Assembly (NCBI RefSeq): GCF_001456935.1
Contig: NZ_KQ758482.1
Span: forward strand, 1,158,249 to 1,222,248
Reading direction: 5' to 3'
From: [Bacillus] enclensis
Lineage (GTDB): Bacteria; Bacillota; Bacilli; Bacillales; Bacillaceae_B
DNA length: 64,000 bases
A program made the translations under genes and the position numbers. How positions within the stretch are numbered: the first letter of the stretch is position 1; every line of letters begins with the position of its first letter. Shown here one piece after another: positions 37,591-47,748 of the stretch. The notes under the pieces were generated by a model, which was not told where the DNA came from, made no database searches, and saw only the letters and a program-made list of their open reading frames with translations.

Positions 37591-38595
37591 CTAAACAAGT
37601 TCTTCTGCGGTGATTTCGTTGGTGTAGTCGATTTCGAAGCCGAGATCTTTCAGCATTTGGTGATCGGCCGTTTCCTGCTGGCCAGCCGTTGTCAGATAGT
37701 CGCCTACGAAGATGGAGTTTGCTGCATACAGTCCCAGAGGCTGAAGACTGCGGAGATTCACTTCTCGTCCGCCGGAGATCCTGATTTCCTTTGTCGGATT
37801 GATGAATCTCATCAGGCATAATACCTTCAAGCAATATCTTGGATCCAATTCATCTGTACCCTCAAGCGGCGTTCCATCGATGGCATGCAGGAAATTGACC
37901 GGAATCGAATCTGCATCCAGTACTTTGAGACTGCGTGCCATGTCCACTACATCCTGAAGACTTTCCTTCATCCCGACAATGACTCCGGAGCACGGGGAAA
38001 TCCCCTGCTTTTTTGCTATCTCAACCGTATTGACGCGGTCTTCATATGTATGGGAGGTCGTGATTTGCTCATGATGGTTTTCAGATGTATTGATATTGTG
38101 ATTATATCGATCCACCCCGGCTTCCTTCAGTCTCTCTGCCTGGTCTTCTTTCAACAGGCCAAGGCAGGCACATACCTTCATGTCATAGTTTTCTTTGATT
38201 TCTTTTACTGCCGAAACCACTTTATCAACGTCCCGATTGGTCGGACCGCGTCCGCTTGCCACGATGCAGTAGGTGCCTACATTCAATTTGTGTGCTTTCT
38301 CAGCACCTTTAATGATCGTATCTTTGTCCACCATTGCGTATTTCTCAATCGGAGCCTTTGAAACAATCGATTGAGAACAATATCCGCAGTTTTCCGGGCA
38401 AAGGCCGGACTTGGTGTTGATGATCATATTCAATTTAACTTTATTGCCATAATAATGTTTCCTGATTTGATAAGCACCGTTCAGGAGCTCAAGCAGCTCC
38501 CCGTCCGGGCATTGCAGAATCGATAACGCTTCGTCGTCGCTGAGCTCTTTTCCCTGAATTACTTCAAGAGCAAGGTCCTTCCATGAATGATCCAT
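37591..38595 (-). CDS. bioB: BioB, biotin synthase
   Basis: A 334-residue radical-SAM enzyme inserting sulfur into dethiobiotin. The radical-SAM cluster motif CPENCGYCSQS is present, with ASGRGPTN, YNHNINTSENHHEQI and the second-cluster region RISGGREVNLRSLQPLGLYAANSIF. No bioA, bioD, bioF or bioW is in the window, so here it is paired only with the transporter gene bioY, which fits salvage of precursors such as dethiobiotin. Confidence 0.96.
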   Translation of the reverse strand: MDHSWKDLALEVIQGKELSDDEALSILQCPDGELLELLNGAYQIRKHYYGNKVKLNMIINTKSGLCPENCGYCSQSIVSKAPIEKYAMVDKDTIIKGAEKAHKLNVGTYCIVASGRGPTNRDVDKVVSAVKEIKENYDMKVCACLGLLKEDQAERLKEAGVDRYNHNINTSENHHEQITTSHTYEDRVNTVEIAKKQGISPCSGVIVGMKESLQDVVDMARSLKVLDADSIPVNFLHAIDGTPLEGTDELDPRYCLKVLCLMRFINPTKEIRISGGREVNLRSLQPLGLYAANSIFVGDYLTTAGQQETADHQMLKDLGFEIDYTNEITAEELV

Positions 38596-38617
38596 AACAT
38601 ATTCCCCCCAAATATTA

Positions 38618-39214
38618 TTATGCTGCGCGATTCACATTTCTGAATGTACTTTTTGACAACACTGTTTTTTCCAGGCGGTGTGCCATGATCCCTGCACAGA
38701 CAGCAAGGATGATATCCTTTGGAAGCGGGACAAGCATCCACGACCAAACGAGTCCGTAAGACAAGCCATCTGGAGCTTGCGCCCACAGCTTGTATGCTGC
38801 ATACATCCAGTTGGTCCCTGCCACATAGTTGAACACCATTCCTGCCAGGGCTGCGACCACATAGGCCTTGATTCCTTTATGCTTTTGAATGATTTTCCCT
38901 GTTATATAGGCCGTTAAGATATAGGACAGGATAAAACCGAATGTCGGGCTGAAAATCGATGAAAATCCTGCACCAAATCGCGCGAATACCGGTACCCCCA
39001 CCAAACCGACCAACGCATAAACAATCATGGAAATCGCCCCGATCCGGCTTCCTAATATGGCACCGGCCAAAATGGCAAAGAACGTCTGGAGCGTGATGGG
39101 GACTCCTCCGATGACGAGGAATGGTACGAAGGATGTAATATTGGCACCAACAGCCATAAGTGCCACAAACATACCTGCCAATGTTAAGTCAATGGTTCTA
39201 AGTTTTCTGTTCAT
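38618..39214 (-). CDS. bioY: BioY, biotin ECF transporter substrate-binding component
   Basis: A 198-residue membrane protein with about six helices and the typical FLVIGGVPITLQTFFAILAG segment and GVPVFARFGAGFSS. It captures biotin for the shared energising module (EcfA/A'/T). First gene of bioY-bioB, with a BirA-type operator 60-90 bases upstream, so it should be repressed when biotin is plentiful. Confidence 0.95.
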   Translation of the reverse strand: MNRKLRTIDLTLAGMFVALMAVGANITSFVPFLVIGGVPITLQTFFAILAGAILGSRIGAISMIVYALVGLVGVPVFARFGAGFSSIFSPTFGFILSYILTAYITGKIIQKHKGIKAYVVAALAGMVFNYVAGTNWMYAAYKLWAQAPDGLSYGLVWSWMLVPLPKDIILAVCAGIMAHRLEKTVLSKSTFRNVNRAA

Positions 39215-39276
39215 TTCTCTCTTCCCCCAACGTTAAAGTTAATTACTATTTAAGAATATCGTTCTCCCCGAGTTAA

Positions 39277-39304
39277 TGTCAACCTAAATTAAATAAAGGT
39301 TTAC
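39277..39304. promoter_or_regulatory. BirA operator upstream of bioY
   Basis: TGTCAACC, 13 bases, GGTTTACT: the inverted-repeat layout and spacing of the Bacillus biotin operator (TTGTTAACC-N13-GGTTAACAA), with two or three mismatches. Confidence 0.75.
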
Positions 39305-39313
39305 TTAAAAACT

Positions 39314-39365
39314 AAAAAAAGGTTAACAAACAAGGATGGCCGGCACCCTCGATTGTTAACCTTTG
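39314..39365 (-). terminator. Terminator after recD2
   Basis: On the minus strand AAAGGTTAACAA ... TTGTTAACCTTTTTTT, a 12-base perfect stem with T-run, 13 bases beyond the recD2 stop. Confidence 0.85.
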
Positions 39366-39377
39366 TAAAACCAGTAT

Positions 39378-41771
39378 TTATTCAGCTTCCATGAAATCAT
39401 AAGGGGTAATCCCTTCCATCCCGACCATCGGATCTTCATTCATTATGATCTCTTCCGCAGACAGACCTTCTTTATCTTCATCAACTTTCCCATCTCCGTC
39501 ATTGATGAGGGAAAGTTTTTCAGACAGTGTCGTCTTACGCATAAAATCGTCTTCTCTCTCCACACCGAGTTTAAAGGCATCGAGTTCACCGCACAGGATC
39601 AAAAATTGCTTGCTCCTTGTTATCGCGGTGTACAGAAGATTTCTGCGAAGCATGCGGAAATAACTTTTTACGACCGGTAAAATGACGATGGGGAATTCGC
39701 TTCCCTGTGATTTATGGATCGAACAGCAGTAGGCATGGGTAATCTGGGTCAGGTCCTGCCTTGTATACGTGACTTCAGTACCCTCATAGGAAACGATGAT
39801 CATGTCCTGTTTTTCGGTGTTTTCTTTTGCATAGAAAATCGAGACGATCTCCCCGATATCCCCGTTGAAAACATTGTTCTCAGGCTGATTCACCAGCTGC
39901 AGGACTTTATCACCGATCCGGTAGTGGACATCCCCGAAGGTTATTTCCTTCCGGGTCCCATCATTGGGGTTGAAAATTTCCTGAAGCAGCTTGTTCAGGC
40001 TGTCAATACCCGCAGCCCCTCTGTACATGGGAGCAAGCACCTGTATATCCTTTGGTGTGTAGCCCTTTTTCTTGGCGTTTTCGACTACCTTACGGACAAC
40101 TTCCGGAATCTGATTCGTCCGGCACGGGAAGAAAGACCGGTCCTTCTGCTGTTTTGTCAGGTCGGCAGGAACCTGCCCTTTTTTCATACTATGGGCAAGC
40201 TCAATGATCGATGAACCCTCCTCCTGACGGTAAATATCCGTCAGTCTGACAGTGGGGATCACCCCCGACCCCAGCATGTCCTTAAGGACCTGCCCGGGCC
40301 CAACCGAAGGGAGCTGATCTTCATCACCGACAAAAATGACCTGAATATCATCGGGAAGTGCTTTCAGGAGCTGGTGGGCGAGCCAGGTGTCCACCATCGA
40401 CACTTCATCGACAATCAACAGTTTTCCTTCTATGGCACGTTCCTCGTCACTCTGAAAGCCTTCCTGCCCATTCCAGCCGAGCAGCCTGTGGATGGTCATT
40501 GCCGGCAGACCGGTCGATTCAGTCATGCGCTTGGCCGCCCTCCCTGTTGGGGCCGTCAACAATACAGGAAAAGGTTCATCTTTATAGTCCTTTGGATCCA
40601 GGGAACATCCGTGAAGATCGGCGAAAAGTTCCACGATCCCGTTGATGACCGTGGTCTTCCCCGTACCCGGGCCCCCTGTCAAGAGGAGCATCGGGGACAT
40701 CAATGCCGTTTCGATCGCTTCCCTTTGGGACGGGGCATACTGGACTCCAAGCCTGTCCTCAAGTGCCCCCAGAGCCAGCAGGAACTCCGATTGCGGGAAT
40801 TGATCTTCATATTGCTTTTGGGATAGAATTTTCTCGATGCTCGTGACGATCCCTTTCTCGGAGAAGTACAGAGAAGGGACATATACCTTTGAACCTTCTC
40901 CGGCCACCTTGCTTTCTTCTTCGAGCGATACGAGTTGAGTGGATATCTCGGTATATTCGATTTTTCCCGGCTGGCTCTTCTCAAGAAGTTCCTTTACCGT
41001 CGTGATAAGCTCTTCTGCTTCAAGGAATACATGCCCCTGCTTCACGCAGACTTGTTCGAGGGTATAAAGGCATCCGGCCTTTATCCTGTCCGGATGACTT
41101 CCGGAAATCCCGATTTTCGAACCCAGTTCGTCAGCCCTCGTGAAACCGATCCCTTCAATGTCTTCCACCAATTTATATGGATTTTTCTGGATGATTTCCA
41201 GTGTCTGTTCTTTGTAAGCCTGATAGATCTTCATGGAAATCTGCGGACCGAATCCAAGATCATTCAAGGCGATCATCACACGTTCGAGTCCCTGATGCTC
41301 CGTCAGCGTGTCATAAATGTTTTTTGCTTTCTCAGGGGGAAGTTTAGGTACTTCATCGAGCACCCCGGGGTTTTCAAGAATTTTTGAAATGGCATTTTCT
41401 CCGATATGCTCTACAATCTTCTCCGCTGTTTTTTTACCGATACCTTTAAACAGATCGCTCGATAGATAATGGACGACCCCCTGGATTGTCTGCGGGATCT
41501 CTTTTTTGAAATGATTCGCATGAAATTGCATACCGAATTTCGGGTGTTCCTGGAAGCGTCCGTAAAACACATATGTCTCTTCCTCATGTATGCGCGGGAA
41601 GTGGCCTGTGATGACTGCTTCCTTCTCTTCATAAGAATGGTTCGTCTCATCCACCCGGATCCTTACAACGGTATACAGATTTTCCTCATTATGAAATATC
41701 GTCACAAGATGCCTGCCCTTGATATACGTTTCTTCATCTCCAAACAGCTTCATTGAATCCTGCTGGCTCAA
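39378..41771 (-). CDS. recD2: RecD2, ATP-dependent 5'-3' DNA helicase
   Basis: A 797-residue superfamily 1B helicase not tied to RecBC. N-terminal OB and helix-hairpin-helix region (KGIGKKTAEKIVEHIGENA, GIGFTRADELGSKIG), Walker A LTGGPGTGKTTVI, Walker B LIVDEVSMVDTWL, QRE and the C-terminal SIHKSQGSEFPIVILP and TAITRSKQFLIL motifs. It acts in replication-fork progression and mismatch repair. 18 bases downstream of yrrB. Confidence 0.95.
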   Translation of the reverse strand: MSQQDSMKLFGDEETYIKGRHLVTIFHNEENLYTVVRIRVDETNHSYEEKEAVITGHFPRIHEEETYVFYGRFQEHPKFGMQFHANHFKKEIPQTIQGVVHYLSSDLFKGIGKKTAEKIVEHIGENAISKILENPGVLDEVPKLPPEKAKNIYDTLTEHQGLERVMIALNDLGFGPQISMKIYQAYKEQTLEIIQKNPYKLVEDIEGIGFTRADELGSKIGISGSHPDRIKAGCLYTLEQVCVKQGHVFLEAEELITTVKELLEKSQPGKIEYTEISTQLVSLEEESKVAGEGSKVYVPSLYFSEKGIVTSIEKILSQKQYEDQFPQSEFLLALGALEDRLGVQYAPSQREAIETALMSPMLLLTGGPGTGKTTVINGIVELFADLHGCSLDPKDYKDEPFPVLLTAPTGRAAKRMTESTGLPAMTIHRLLGWNGQEGFQSDEERAIEGKLLIVDEVSMVDTWLAHQLLKALPDDIQVIFVGDEDQLPSVGPGQVLKDMLGSGVIPTVRLTDIYRQEEGSSIIELAHSMKKGQVPADLTKQQKDRSFFPCRTNQIPEVVRKVVENAKKKGYTPKDIQVLAPMYRGAAGIDSLNKLLQEIFNPNDGTRKEITFGDVHYRIGDKVLQLVNQPENNVFNGDIGEIVSIFYAKENTEKQDMIIVSYEGTEVTYTRQDLTQITHAYCCSIHKSQGSEFPIVILPVVKSYFRMLRRNLLYTAITRSKQFLILCGELDAFKLGVEREDDFMRKTTLSEKLSLINDGDGKVDEDKEGLSAEEIIMNEDPMVGMEGITPYDFMEAE

Positions 41772-41789
41772 GGTTTAGAAACCCCCTAA

Positions 41790-42452
41790 CTATTCGCTCT
41801 TCAATTTCTCGATCATCTTGATGCCGTATCCTGCCAGCATATGATCGGGCTGAATCTCGACCGCTTTATTAAAATACTCAAGCGCCTTGTCTGCATCATC
41901 CTTATACCCTGCATATGCCACTCCCAGATTATAGTAAGCATCTGCATGTCCCGGGTCCTGTTCAATGACCTTTGAAAGCTGACCGATTGACTCCTCATAC
42001 GCTTCAGCCTGCGCAAGGCATAATCCAAGCTGGAAGCGTGCTTCGATGTCTTCTTCATTGAGCTCCACACTTCTTTGCAGGTAGGGGATGGCAAATTTAG
42101 GCTGCTCCAGATTAACAAGGCTTAAACCAAGCATGAAGTAGACGTCTGCATTTTCCATCCCTTTATGGACAGCTTTCTCGAATTGATCCTTTGCAGAATC
42201 ATAATCCTCTTCATTAAAGTATAGATTACCAAGTGAATAGTACGCAGCAGCTGCATCTTCGTCGACCGAAACCGCCCTTTCGAAGAAAGACTTTGCTTTT
42301 TCATTGTCACCGACGGTCAACAGGACATTTCCGAAGTTGATATATCCCACTGGATCTTTCGGGTTTTCTTCTATTGCTTCAGTAAAGAGTTTCACCGCTT
42401 CCTCGAGTTTTCCTTCCTGCAATAACTCGACTCCTTTTAAGTTCTTATCCAT
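41790..42452 (-). CDS. yrrB: YrrB, TPR-repeat protein
   Basis: A 220-residue protein built of about six tetratricopeptide repeats (for example EAVKLFTEAIEENPKDPVGY and KALEYFNKAVEIQPDHML). A scaffold for protein contacts; partners unknown. The B. subtilis YrrB has the same position beside recD2 and mnmA. ATG at 42452 (MDKNLKGVELLQEG) is chosen over 42470 because of GAGGTGC spacing. Confidence 0.9.
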   Translation of the reverse strand: MDKNLKGVELLQEGKLEEAVKLFTEAIEENPKDPVGYINFGNVLLTVGDNEKAKSFFERAVSVDEDAAAAYYSLGNLYFNEEDYDSAKDQFEKAVHKGMENADVYFMLGLSLVNLEQPKFAIPYLQRSVELNEEDIEARFQLGLCLAQAEAYEESIGQLSKVIEQDPGHADAYYNLGVAYAGYKDDADKALEYFNKAVEIQPDHMLAGYGIKMIEKLKSE

Positions 42453-42555
42453 TTTCAGCACCTCTATCATATTATTATGTATTTTAACCAGTTGATTTTC
42501 AGGTTCGAATTGCTCTCAGTATACCATATTTGCACATGTGAAAAGAGCGTAAAGA

Positions 42556-42600
42556 AAGGACTGGGACGAAGGAATAATAACTCCCTTCTTCACAGTCCTT
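42556..42600 (-). terminator. Terminator after mnmA
   Basis: AAGGACTGGGACGAAGGA with TCCCTTCTTCACAGTCCTT, imperfect stem, T-rich on the minus strand; 25 bases after the mnmA stop. Confidence 0.65.
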
Positions 42601-42624
42601 ATCATTCTTACCCCGCCGGCATCA

Positions 42625-43770
<1,146 letters not shown>

Positions 43771-43787
43771 CTATATCTTCAAGGGAA

Positions 43788-44930
43788 TCAGGACACCAAT
43801 CGTCCAACCACCTTGGCAACTTCAGTTGCAGCCTGCTCGATCTGTGCTTCTGTATTCCCGAGCCCAAAACTGAAACGGATTGAATCCCTCGTCCTTCCGG
43901 ATTCATTTCCGAACATGGCAACCAATACGTGGGAAGGTTCAATCGAACCTGCTGTACACGCTGAACCGCTCGATACGGCAATGCCGGCCATATCCAGATT
44001 CATCAGCATCGATTCAACATCCGTTCCGGGAAAGCTTAAGTTTAGCACATGCGGTAATCCATGCTCAAGAGAACTGTTCTCATCGAATTCAACATTTTTT
44101 TCCATCAATGTCTTACGGAACAATTCCTTGAAACCTTCATACATAGCACTCTTCTCGTCCAAGCTCTGCTGGGCGAGTTCCACGGCTTTTCCCAGTCCTG
44201 CTATCGCCGGTACGTTTTCCGTACCTGCACGCCTCTTACGTTCCTGCTCGCCACCGAATGTACCGGGTTGAAGATTCACGTTTTGACCGCAGTAAAGGAA
44301 ACCGACTCCTTTAGGTCCGTTGATCTTATGCCCTGAAACCGACAGCATATCGACGCCAAGTTCGTTCACATCGATATCCATCAAGCCGAATGCCTGCACT
44401 GCATCTGTATGGAAGTAAGCATCATGATCTTTCAGGAGCTGCCCGATTTCCCTGATGGGCTGAATGGTTCCAACCTCGTTATTTCCATACATGACCGTCA
44501 CCAGGATCGTATCCTGCCGGAGGGCATGTTCCAGATCTCCCAATGAAATCCTGCCTGATTCATCAACCGGGAGATACGTAACCTCGAATCCTTGTTCTTC
44601 TAAATGCCTGCATGTATGAAGGACCGCATGATGTTCAATTTGAGTGGTGATAATATGCTTCCCTCTGGATGCGTTGGCATGTACCGTACCTGTGATGGCT
44701 AAATTATCAGCCTCGGTTCCGCCGCTTGTAAAAATGATTTCATTATAATCCGCCTTCAGGCTCCTTGCGATTTTCGTCCGTGCCTGATCCACAAGATGAC
44801 GGGCCGAACGGCCAAAAGAATGGATGCTTGACGGGTTACCGAATGTCTCTTTCATGACAGCCGTCATTTCTTCTATGACTTCTGCATGCATCGGGGACGT
44901 AGCGGCATGGTCCATGTATATTCTTTCCAT
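43788..44930 (-). CDS. yrvO: YrvO, cysteine desulfurase for tRNA thiolation
   Basis: A 380-residue PLP-dependent NifS/IscS-type desulfurase. MERIYMDHAATSPMHAEV start, PLP Lys in SVSGHKINGPKGVGF, and the mobile-loop catalytic Cys in VSSGSACTAGSIEPSHVL. It passes persulfide sulfur to MnmA. ATG at 44930 follows AGGAGGTGC; the in-frame start at 44981 lies inside cymR and was rejected. Confidence 0.94.
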   Translation of the reverse strand: MERIYMDHAATSPMHAEVIEEMTAVMKETFGNPSSIHSFGRSARHLVDQARTKIARSLKADYNEIIFTSGGTEADNLAITGTVHANASRGKHIITTQIEHHAVLHTCRHLEEQGFEVTYLPVDESGRISLGDLEHALRQDTILVTVMYGNNEVGTIQPIREIGQLLKDHDAYFHTDAVQAFGLMDIDVNELGVDMLSVSGHKINGPKGVGFLYCGQNVNLQPGTFGGEQERKRRAGTENVPAIAGLGKAVELAQQSLDEKSAMYEGFKELFRKTLMEKNVEFDENSSLEHGLPHVLNLSFPGTDVESMLMNLDMAGIAVSSGSACTAGSIEPSHVLVAMFGNESGRTRDSIRFSFGLGNTEAQIEQAATEVAKVVGRLVS

Positions 44931-44943
44931 CTTCAGGCACCTC

Positions 44944-45363
44944 CTAGATATAAAACATGTATGCGTCGGATTCGCCGTCATCCGAGTGACTGGCTAAATC
45001 TTCGATTGTCGTATTGTCCAATACATCTTTAACTGCATCACGGATACGGATCCATAATTCACGTTTAGCAGGCTCTTCGTCTTCTATTCCTTCAACAGGG
45101 CTGATCGGCCCTTCGAGGATACGGATGATATCCCCTGCCGTGATTTCGGATGGTTCATGTCCGAGGACATACCCGCCATAAGCCCCGCGGATGCTTCGCA
45201 CAAGTCCGCTGTTCCTGAGCGGTGCCACCAGCTGCTCAAGATAATGTTCCGAAAGCTCATGCTGCTGGGCAATTGTTTTCAGGGAAGTCGGCCCCTCCCC
45301 GTGACGCTTCGCCAACTCAATCATAATCGTCAAGCCATACCGGCCCTTAGTAGATATCTTCAT
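44944..45363 (-). CDS. cymR: CymR, cysteine-responsive Rrf2 repressor
   Basis: A 139-residue Rrf2-family winged-helix regulator: MKISTKGRYGLTIMIELAKRHG, helix-turn-helix SLKTIAQQHELSEHYLEQLVAPL, GAYGGYVLGHEPSEITAGDI. In B. subtilis CymR, bound to CysK, represses cysteine uptake and synthesis genes including the yrrT-mccAB operon, a copy of which is 24 kb away in this window. It lacks Fe-S cysteines in the loop, as expected for CymR. Confidence 0.93.
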   Translation of the reverse strand: MKISTKGRYGLTIMIELAKRHGEGPTSLKTIAQQHELSEHYLEQLVAPLRNSGLVRSIRGAYGGYVLGHEPSEITAGDIIRILEGPISPVEGIEDEEPAKRELWIRIRDAVKDVLDNTTIEDLASHSDDGESDAYMFYI

Positions 45364-45574
45364 TATTCCTGCACCTCTTAAATTCTTATAATCACTAGTC
45401 TAAATTCTATTAGATATATCTTATTATTTTTATCAGTAACCTTTGTTATTATAGCATATCCGTTCATTCACTGTGAAAAGTATCAATCATAAATGCTTCC
45501 GGGCGGTATCATTTCCTAATGGGGGTGCGCTGTGATAAAGTGATGGAAAGAACACTAGTTTGGAGAGATTTGTT

Positions 45575-46849
45575 ATGGCTATTAAACCCCTCGCCTTCAG
45601 GATGAGGCCGCGGACAATCGAAGAGATCATCGGGCAGCAGCACCTGGTGGGAGAAGGAAAGATCATCGACCGGATGGTAAAAGCAAAGCAGCTTTCCTCC
45701 ATGATATTATACGGCCCCCCCGGTATCGGTAAGACTTCGATTGCAAGCGCCATTGCCGGAAGCACTAAATATAGATTCAAAACATTGAACGCAGTCACAA
45801 ACAATAAAAAAGATATACAGATCGTCGCGGAAGAAGCCAAGATGTCAGGGAAAGTCATTTTGCTTCTTGATGAGGTACACCGTCTGGATAAAGGAAAACA
45901 GGATTTCCTGCTTCCATACCTGGAAAATGGGATGATTACATTGATCGGTGCCACAACGAGCAATCCATACCACGCGATCAACCCTGCCATCAGAAGCAGA
46001 TGCCAGATTTTCGAATTGAAGCCGCTCTCGGTAGACGAAATGAAAACAGCTATATACAGGGCGGTTGAGGATAAGGAGCGGGGCCTTGGGGATTACTCCC
46101 TGGAAATATCAGACGAAGCCGTCCATCATTTCGCAAGCAGCAGCAACGGAGATGTAAGAAGTTCGCTGAACGCACTTGAACTTTCGGTCTTATCCACTTC
46201 TCCCGACACGGACGGTGTGATTCACATCGACGTCGGCATCGCAGAGGAATGCCTTCAGAAGAAAAGCTTTTCCCATGATAAAGACGGCGATGCGCATTAT
46301 GACGTATTAAGCGCTTTTCAGAAATCGATACGGGGAAGCGATGTGAATGCCGCACTCCATTATTTAGGAAGACTCGTCGAAGCCGGCGATCTGCCGAGCA
46401 TCGCCCGCCGGCTGCTCGTCATTGCCTATGAGGATATCGGCCTTGCCAATCCATCAGCAGGGACCAGGACGCTTGCGGCTGTCGAAACGGCTGAAAAAAT
46501 CGGATTTCCGGAAGCACGGATCCCGCTTGCCAATGCCATCATCGAACTCTGCCTGTCGCCGAAATCGAATTCCGCCATTCTTGCAATCGACGGGGCTCTT
46601 TCTGATATCCGTAAAGGGAAAAGCGGGGAAGTCCCGGATCATCTGAAAGACGCCCACTATAAAGGGGCCAGTGAACTGGGAAGAGGAATCGAATATAAAT
46701 ATCCTCATGACTATGATTCAGGATGGGTCCCGCAAACCTACCTGCCGGACCGGTTGAAAAACGCACGCTACTATACCCCTAAATCGACCGGAAAATTCGA
46801 GCAGGCCATCGCAGGAGTTTACGAGAAAATCAATAAACAGATGAAATAG
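45575..46849 (+). CDS. rarA: RarA/MgsA, replication-associated AAA+ recombination factor
   Basis: A 424-residue clamp-loader-like ATPase acting at stalled forks. RMRPRTIEEIIGQQHLVG, Walker A LYGPPGIGKTS, Walker B ILLLDEVHRLDKGKQDF, then the conserved tetramerisation domain with QKSFSHDKDGDAHYDVLSAF. ATG at 45575 (MAIKPLAFRM) follows GGAGAG; the TTG at 45560 is less likely. Divergent from cymR. Confidence 0.95.
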   Translation: MAIKPLAFRMRPRTIEEIIGQQHLVGEGKIIDRMVKAKQLSSMILYGPPGIGKTSIASAIAGSTKYRFKTLNAVTNNKKDIQIVAEEAKMSGKVILLLDEVHRLDKGKQDFLLPYLENGMITLIGATTSNPYHAINPAIRSRCQIFELKPLSVDEMKTAIYRAVEDKERGLGDYSLEISDEAVHHFASSSNGDVRSSLNALELSVLSTSPDTDGVIHIDVGIAEECLQKKSFSHDKDGDAHYDVLSAFQKSIRGSDVNAALHYLGRLVEAGDLPSIARRLLVIAYEDIGLANPSAGTRTLAAVETAEKIGFPEARIPLANAIIELCLSPKSNSAILAIDGALSDIRKGKSGEVPDHLKDAHYKGASELGRGIEYKYPHDYDSGWVPQTYLPDRLKNARYYTPKSTGKFEQAIAGVYEKINKQMK

Positions 46850-46855
46850 TGAATG

Positions 46856-46889
46856 TGAGCCAGACCTTTTTATGGGGTCTGGCTCTTTT
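46856..46889 (+). terminator. Terminator after rarA
   Basis: GAGCCAGACC / GGTCTGGCTC stem followed by TTTT. Confidence 0.88.
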
Positions 46890-46945
46890 GACACCATCGG
46901 GCTGATGTCACATACACTGATAAAAAGTCCGCGGAGGTCATGCCG

Positions 46946-47665
46946 ATGATCATTCTGAAAGACGGCTCTTCCACAACCAATCTGAAAGGGCTGCCCGCTT
47001 CAGCACCACTGATTCTGAATGCCCTTGAAAAAAGCAAAATACGCTATGAATACAATGACCTTAAAGAACTCTCTTTCGAAGTGAAGATGAGGGACCGAAT
47101 CATAGAAAACAGCAGATGGCTGAACAACAGTGCTGCGACGTTTTCTGCCTTTGCGTCATCATCCTTCAATCCTTACTACTGGATCAAAACCATGAGCGGG
47201 TACCGCCTGCGGCCGGGCAAGCGGCCATCAGCTGCAATCAGGGACGTATTCGAAAATCCGTATTTGTACAGTTTCGAATGTGTGACTACAGTTGTCCTGC
47301 TTTACTATAAATCCATCCTTGATACGATACGGCCTGAATATTTCGACCGTCTTTATTCCCCCATGCTCATTTGGGGACATAATTACAATGATGCCATGCA
47401 CATGGAGACATATGAAGGAGTAGACAACATACCTGGAGATGTACATTACTTTTATAATCCGGATTACGGAGATCCCATCTGGATGGGTGAAAACGCCGTT
47501 TACCTGGGGCCTGACCAATATTTCGGGCACGGCATCGGGATCGTCACACATGATAAGATGATTGAAGCACTCAATACCCTGAGAAAGGTAAACGCGACTA
47601 AATCTGCATATCTGCTTAATCAGACAACAAGACTGAATTTCTCTGAACTTTATAAGTACTCATAA
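46946..47665 (+). CDS. tgl: Tgl, spore coat protein-glutamine gamma-glutamyltransferase
   Basis: A 239-residue transglutaminase that cross-links spore coat proteins. The catalytic Cys112 lies in LYSFECVTTVVLLYY, the counterpart of Cys116 in B. subtilis; EDKYFAHGLGI-like FGHGIGIVTHDKMIEAL and the C-terminal SAYLLNQTTRLNF are present. ATG at 46946 has 8-base spacing from GGAGG, while 46940 has only 2. CATACACT at 46911 with CACC 15 bases earlier may be a mother-cell promoter. Confidence 0.92.
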   Translation: MIILKDGSSTTNLKGLPASAPLILNALEKSKIRYEYNDLKELSFEVKMRDRIIENSRWLNNSAATFSAFASSSFNPYYWIKTMSGYRLRPGKRPSAAIRDVFENPYLYSFECVTTVVLLYYKSILDTIRPEYFDRLYSPMLIWGHNYNDAMHMETYEGVDNIPGDVHYFYNPDYGDPIWMGENAVYLGPDQYFGHGIGIVTHDKMIEALNTLRKVNATKSAYLLNQTTRLNFSELYKYS

Positions 47666-47666
47666 T

Positions 47667-47698
47667 AAAAGACGGTCCTCATGGAGACCGTCTTTTTG
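47667..47698 (+). terminator. Terminator after tgl
   Basis: AAAAGACGGTC(CT) / (A)GACCGTCTTTTT; also lies between convergent units. Confidence 0.88.
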
Positions 47699-47748
47699 CA
47701 GTAAAATTGTTGAGAAAGCTGTCGGGCTGCCTTCAGAGATATTCCTTA

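Noticed and set aside
39314..39365. A second BirA operator (GGTTAACAA ... TTGTTAACC)
   Set aside because: The half-sites are in the reverse order to a BirA operator, spaced too far apart, and form a stem with a T-run after recD2, so it is a terminator.
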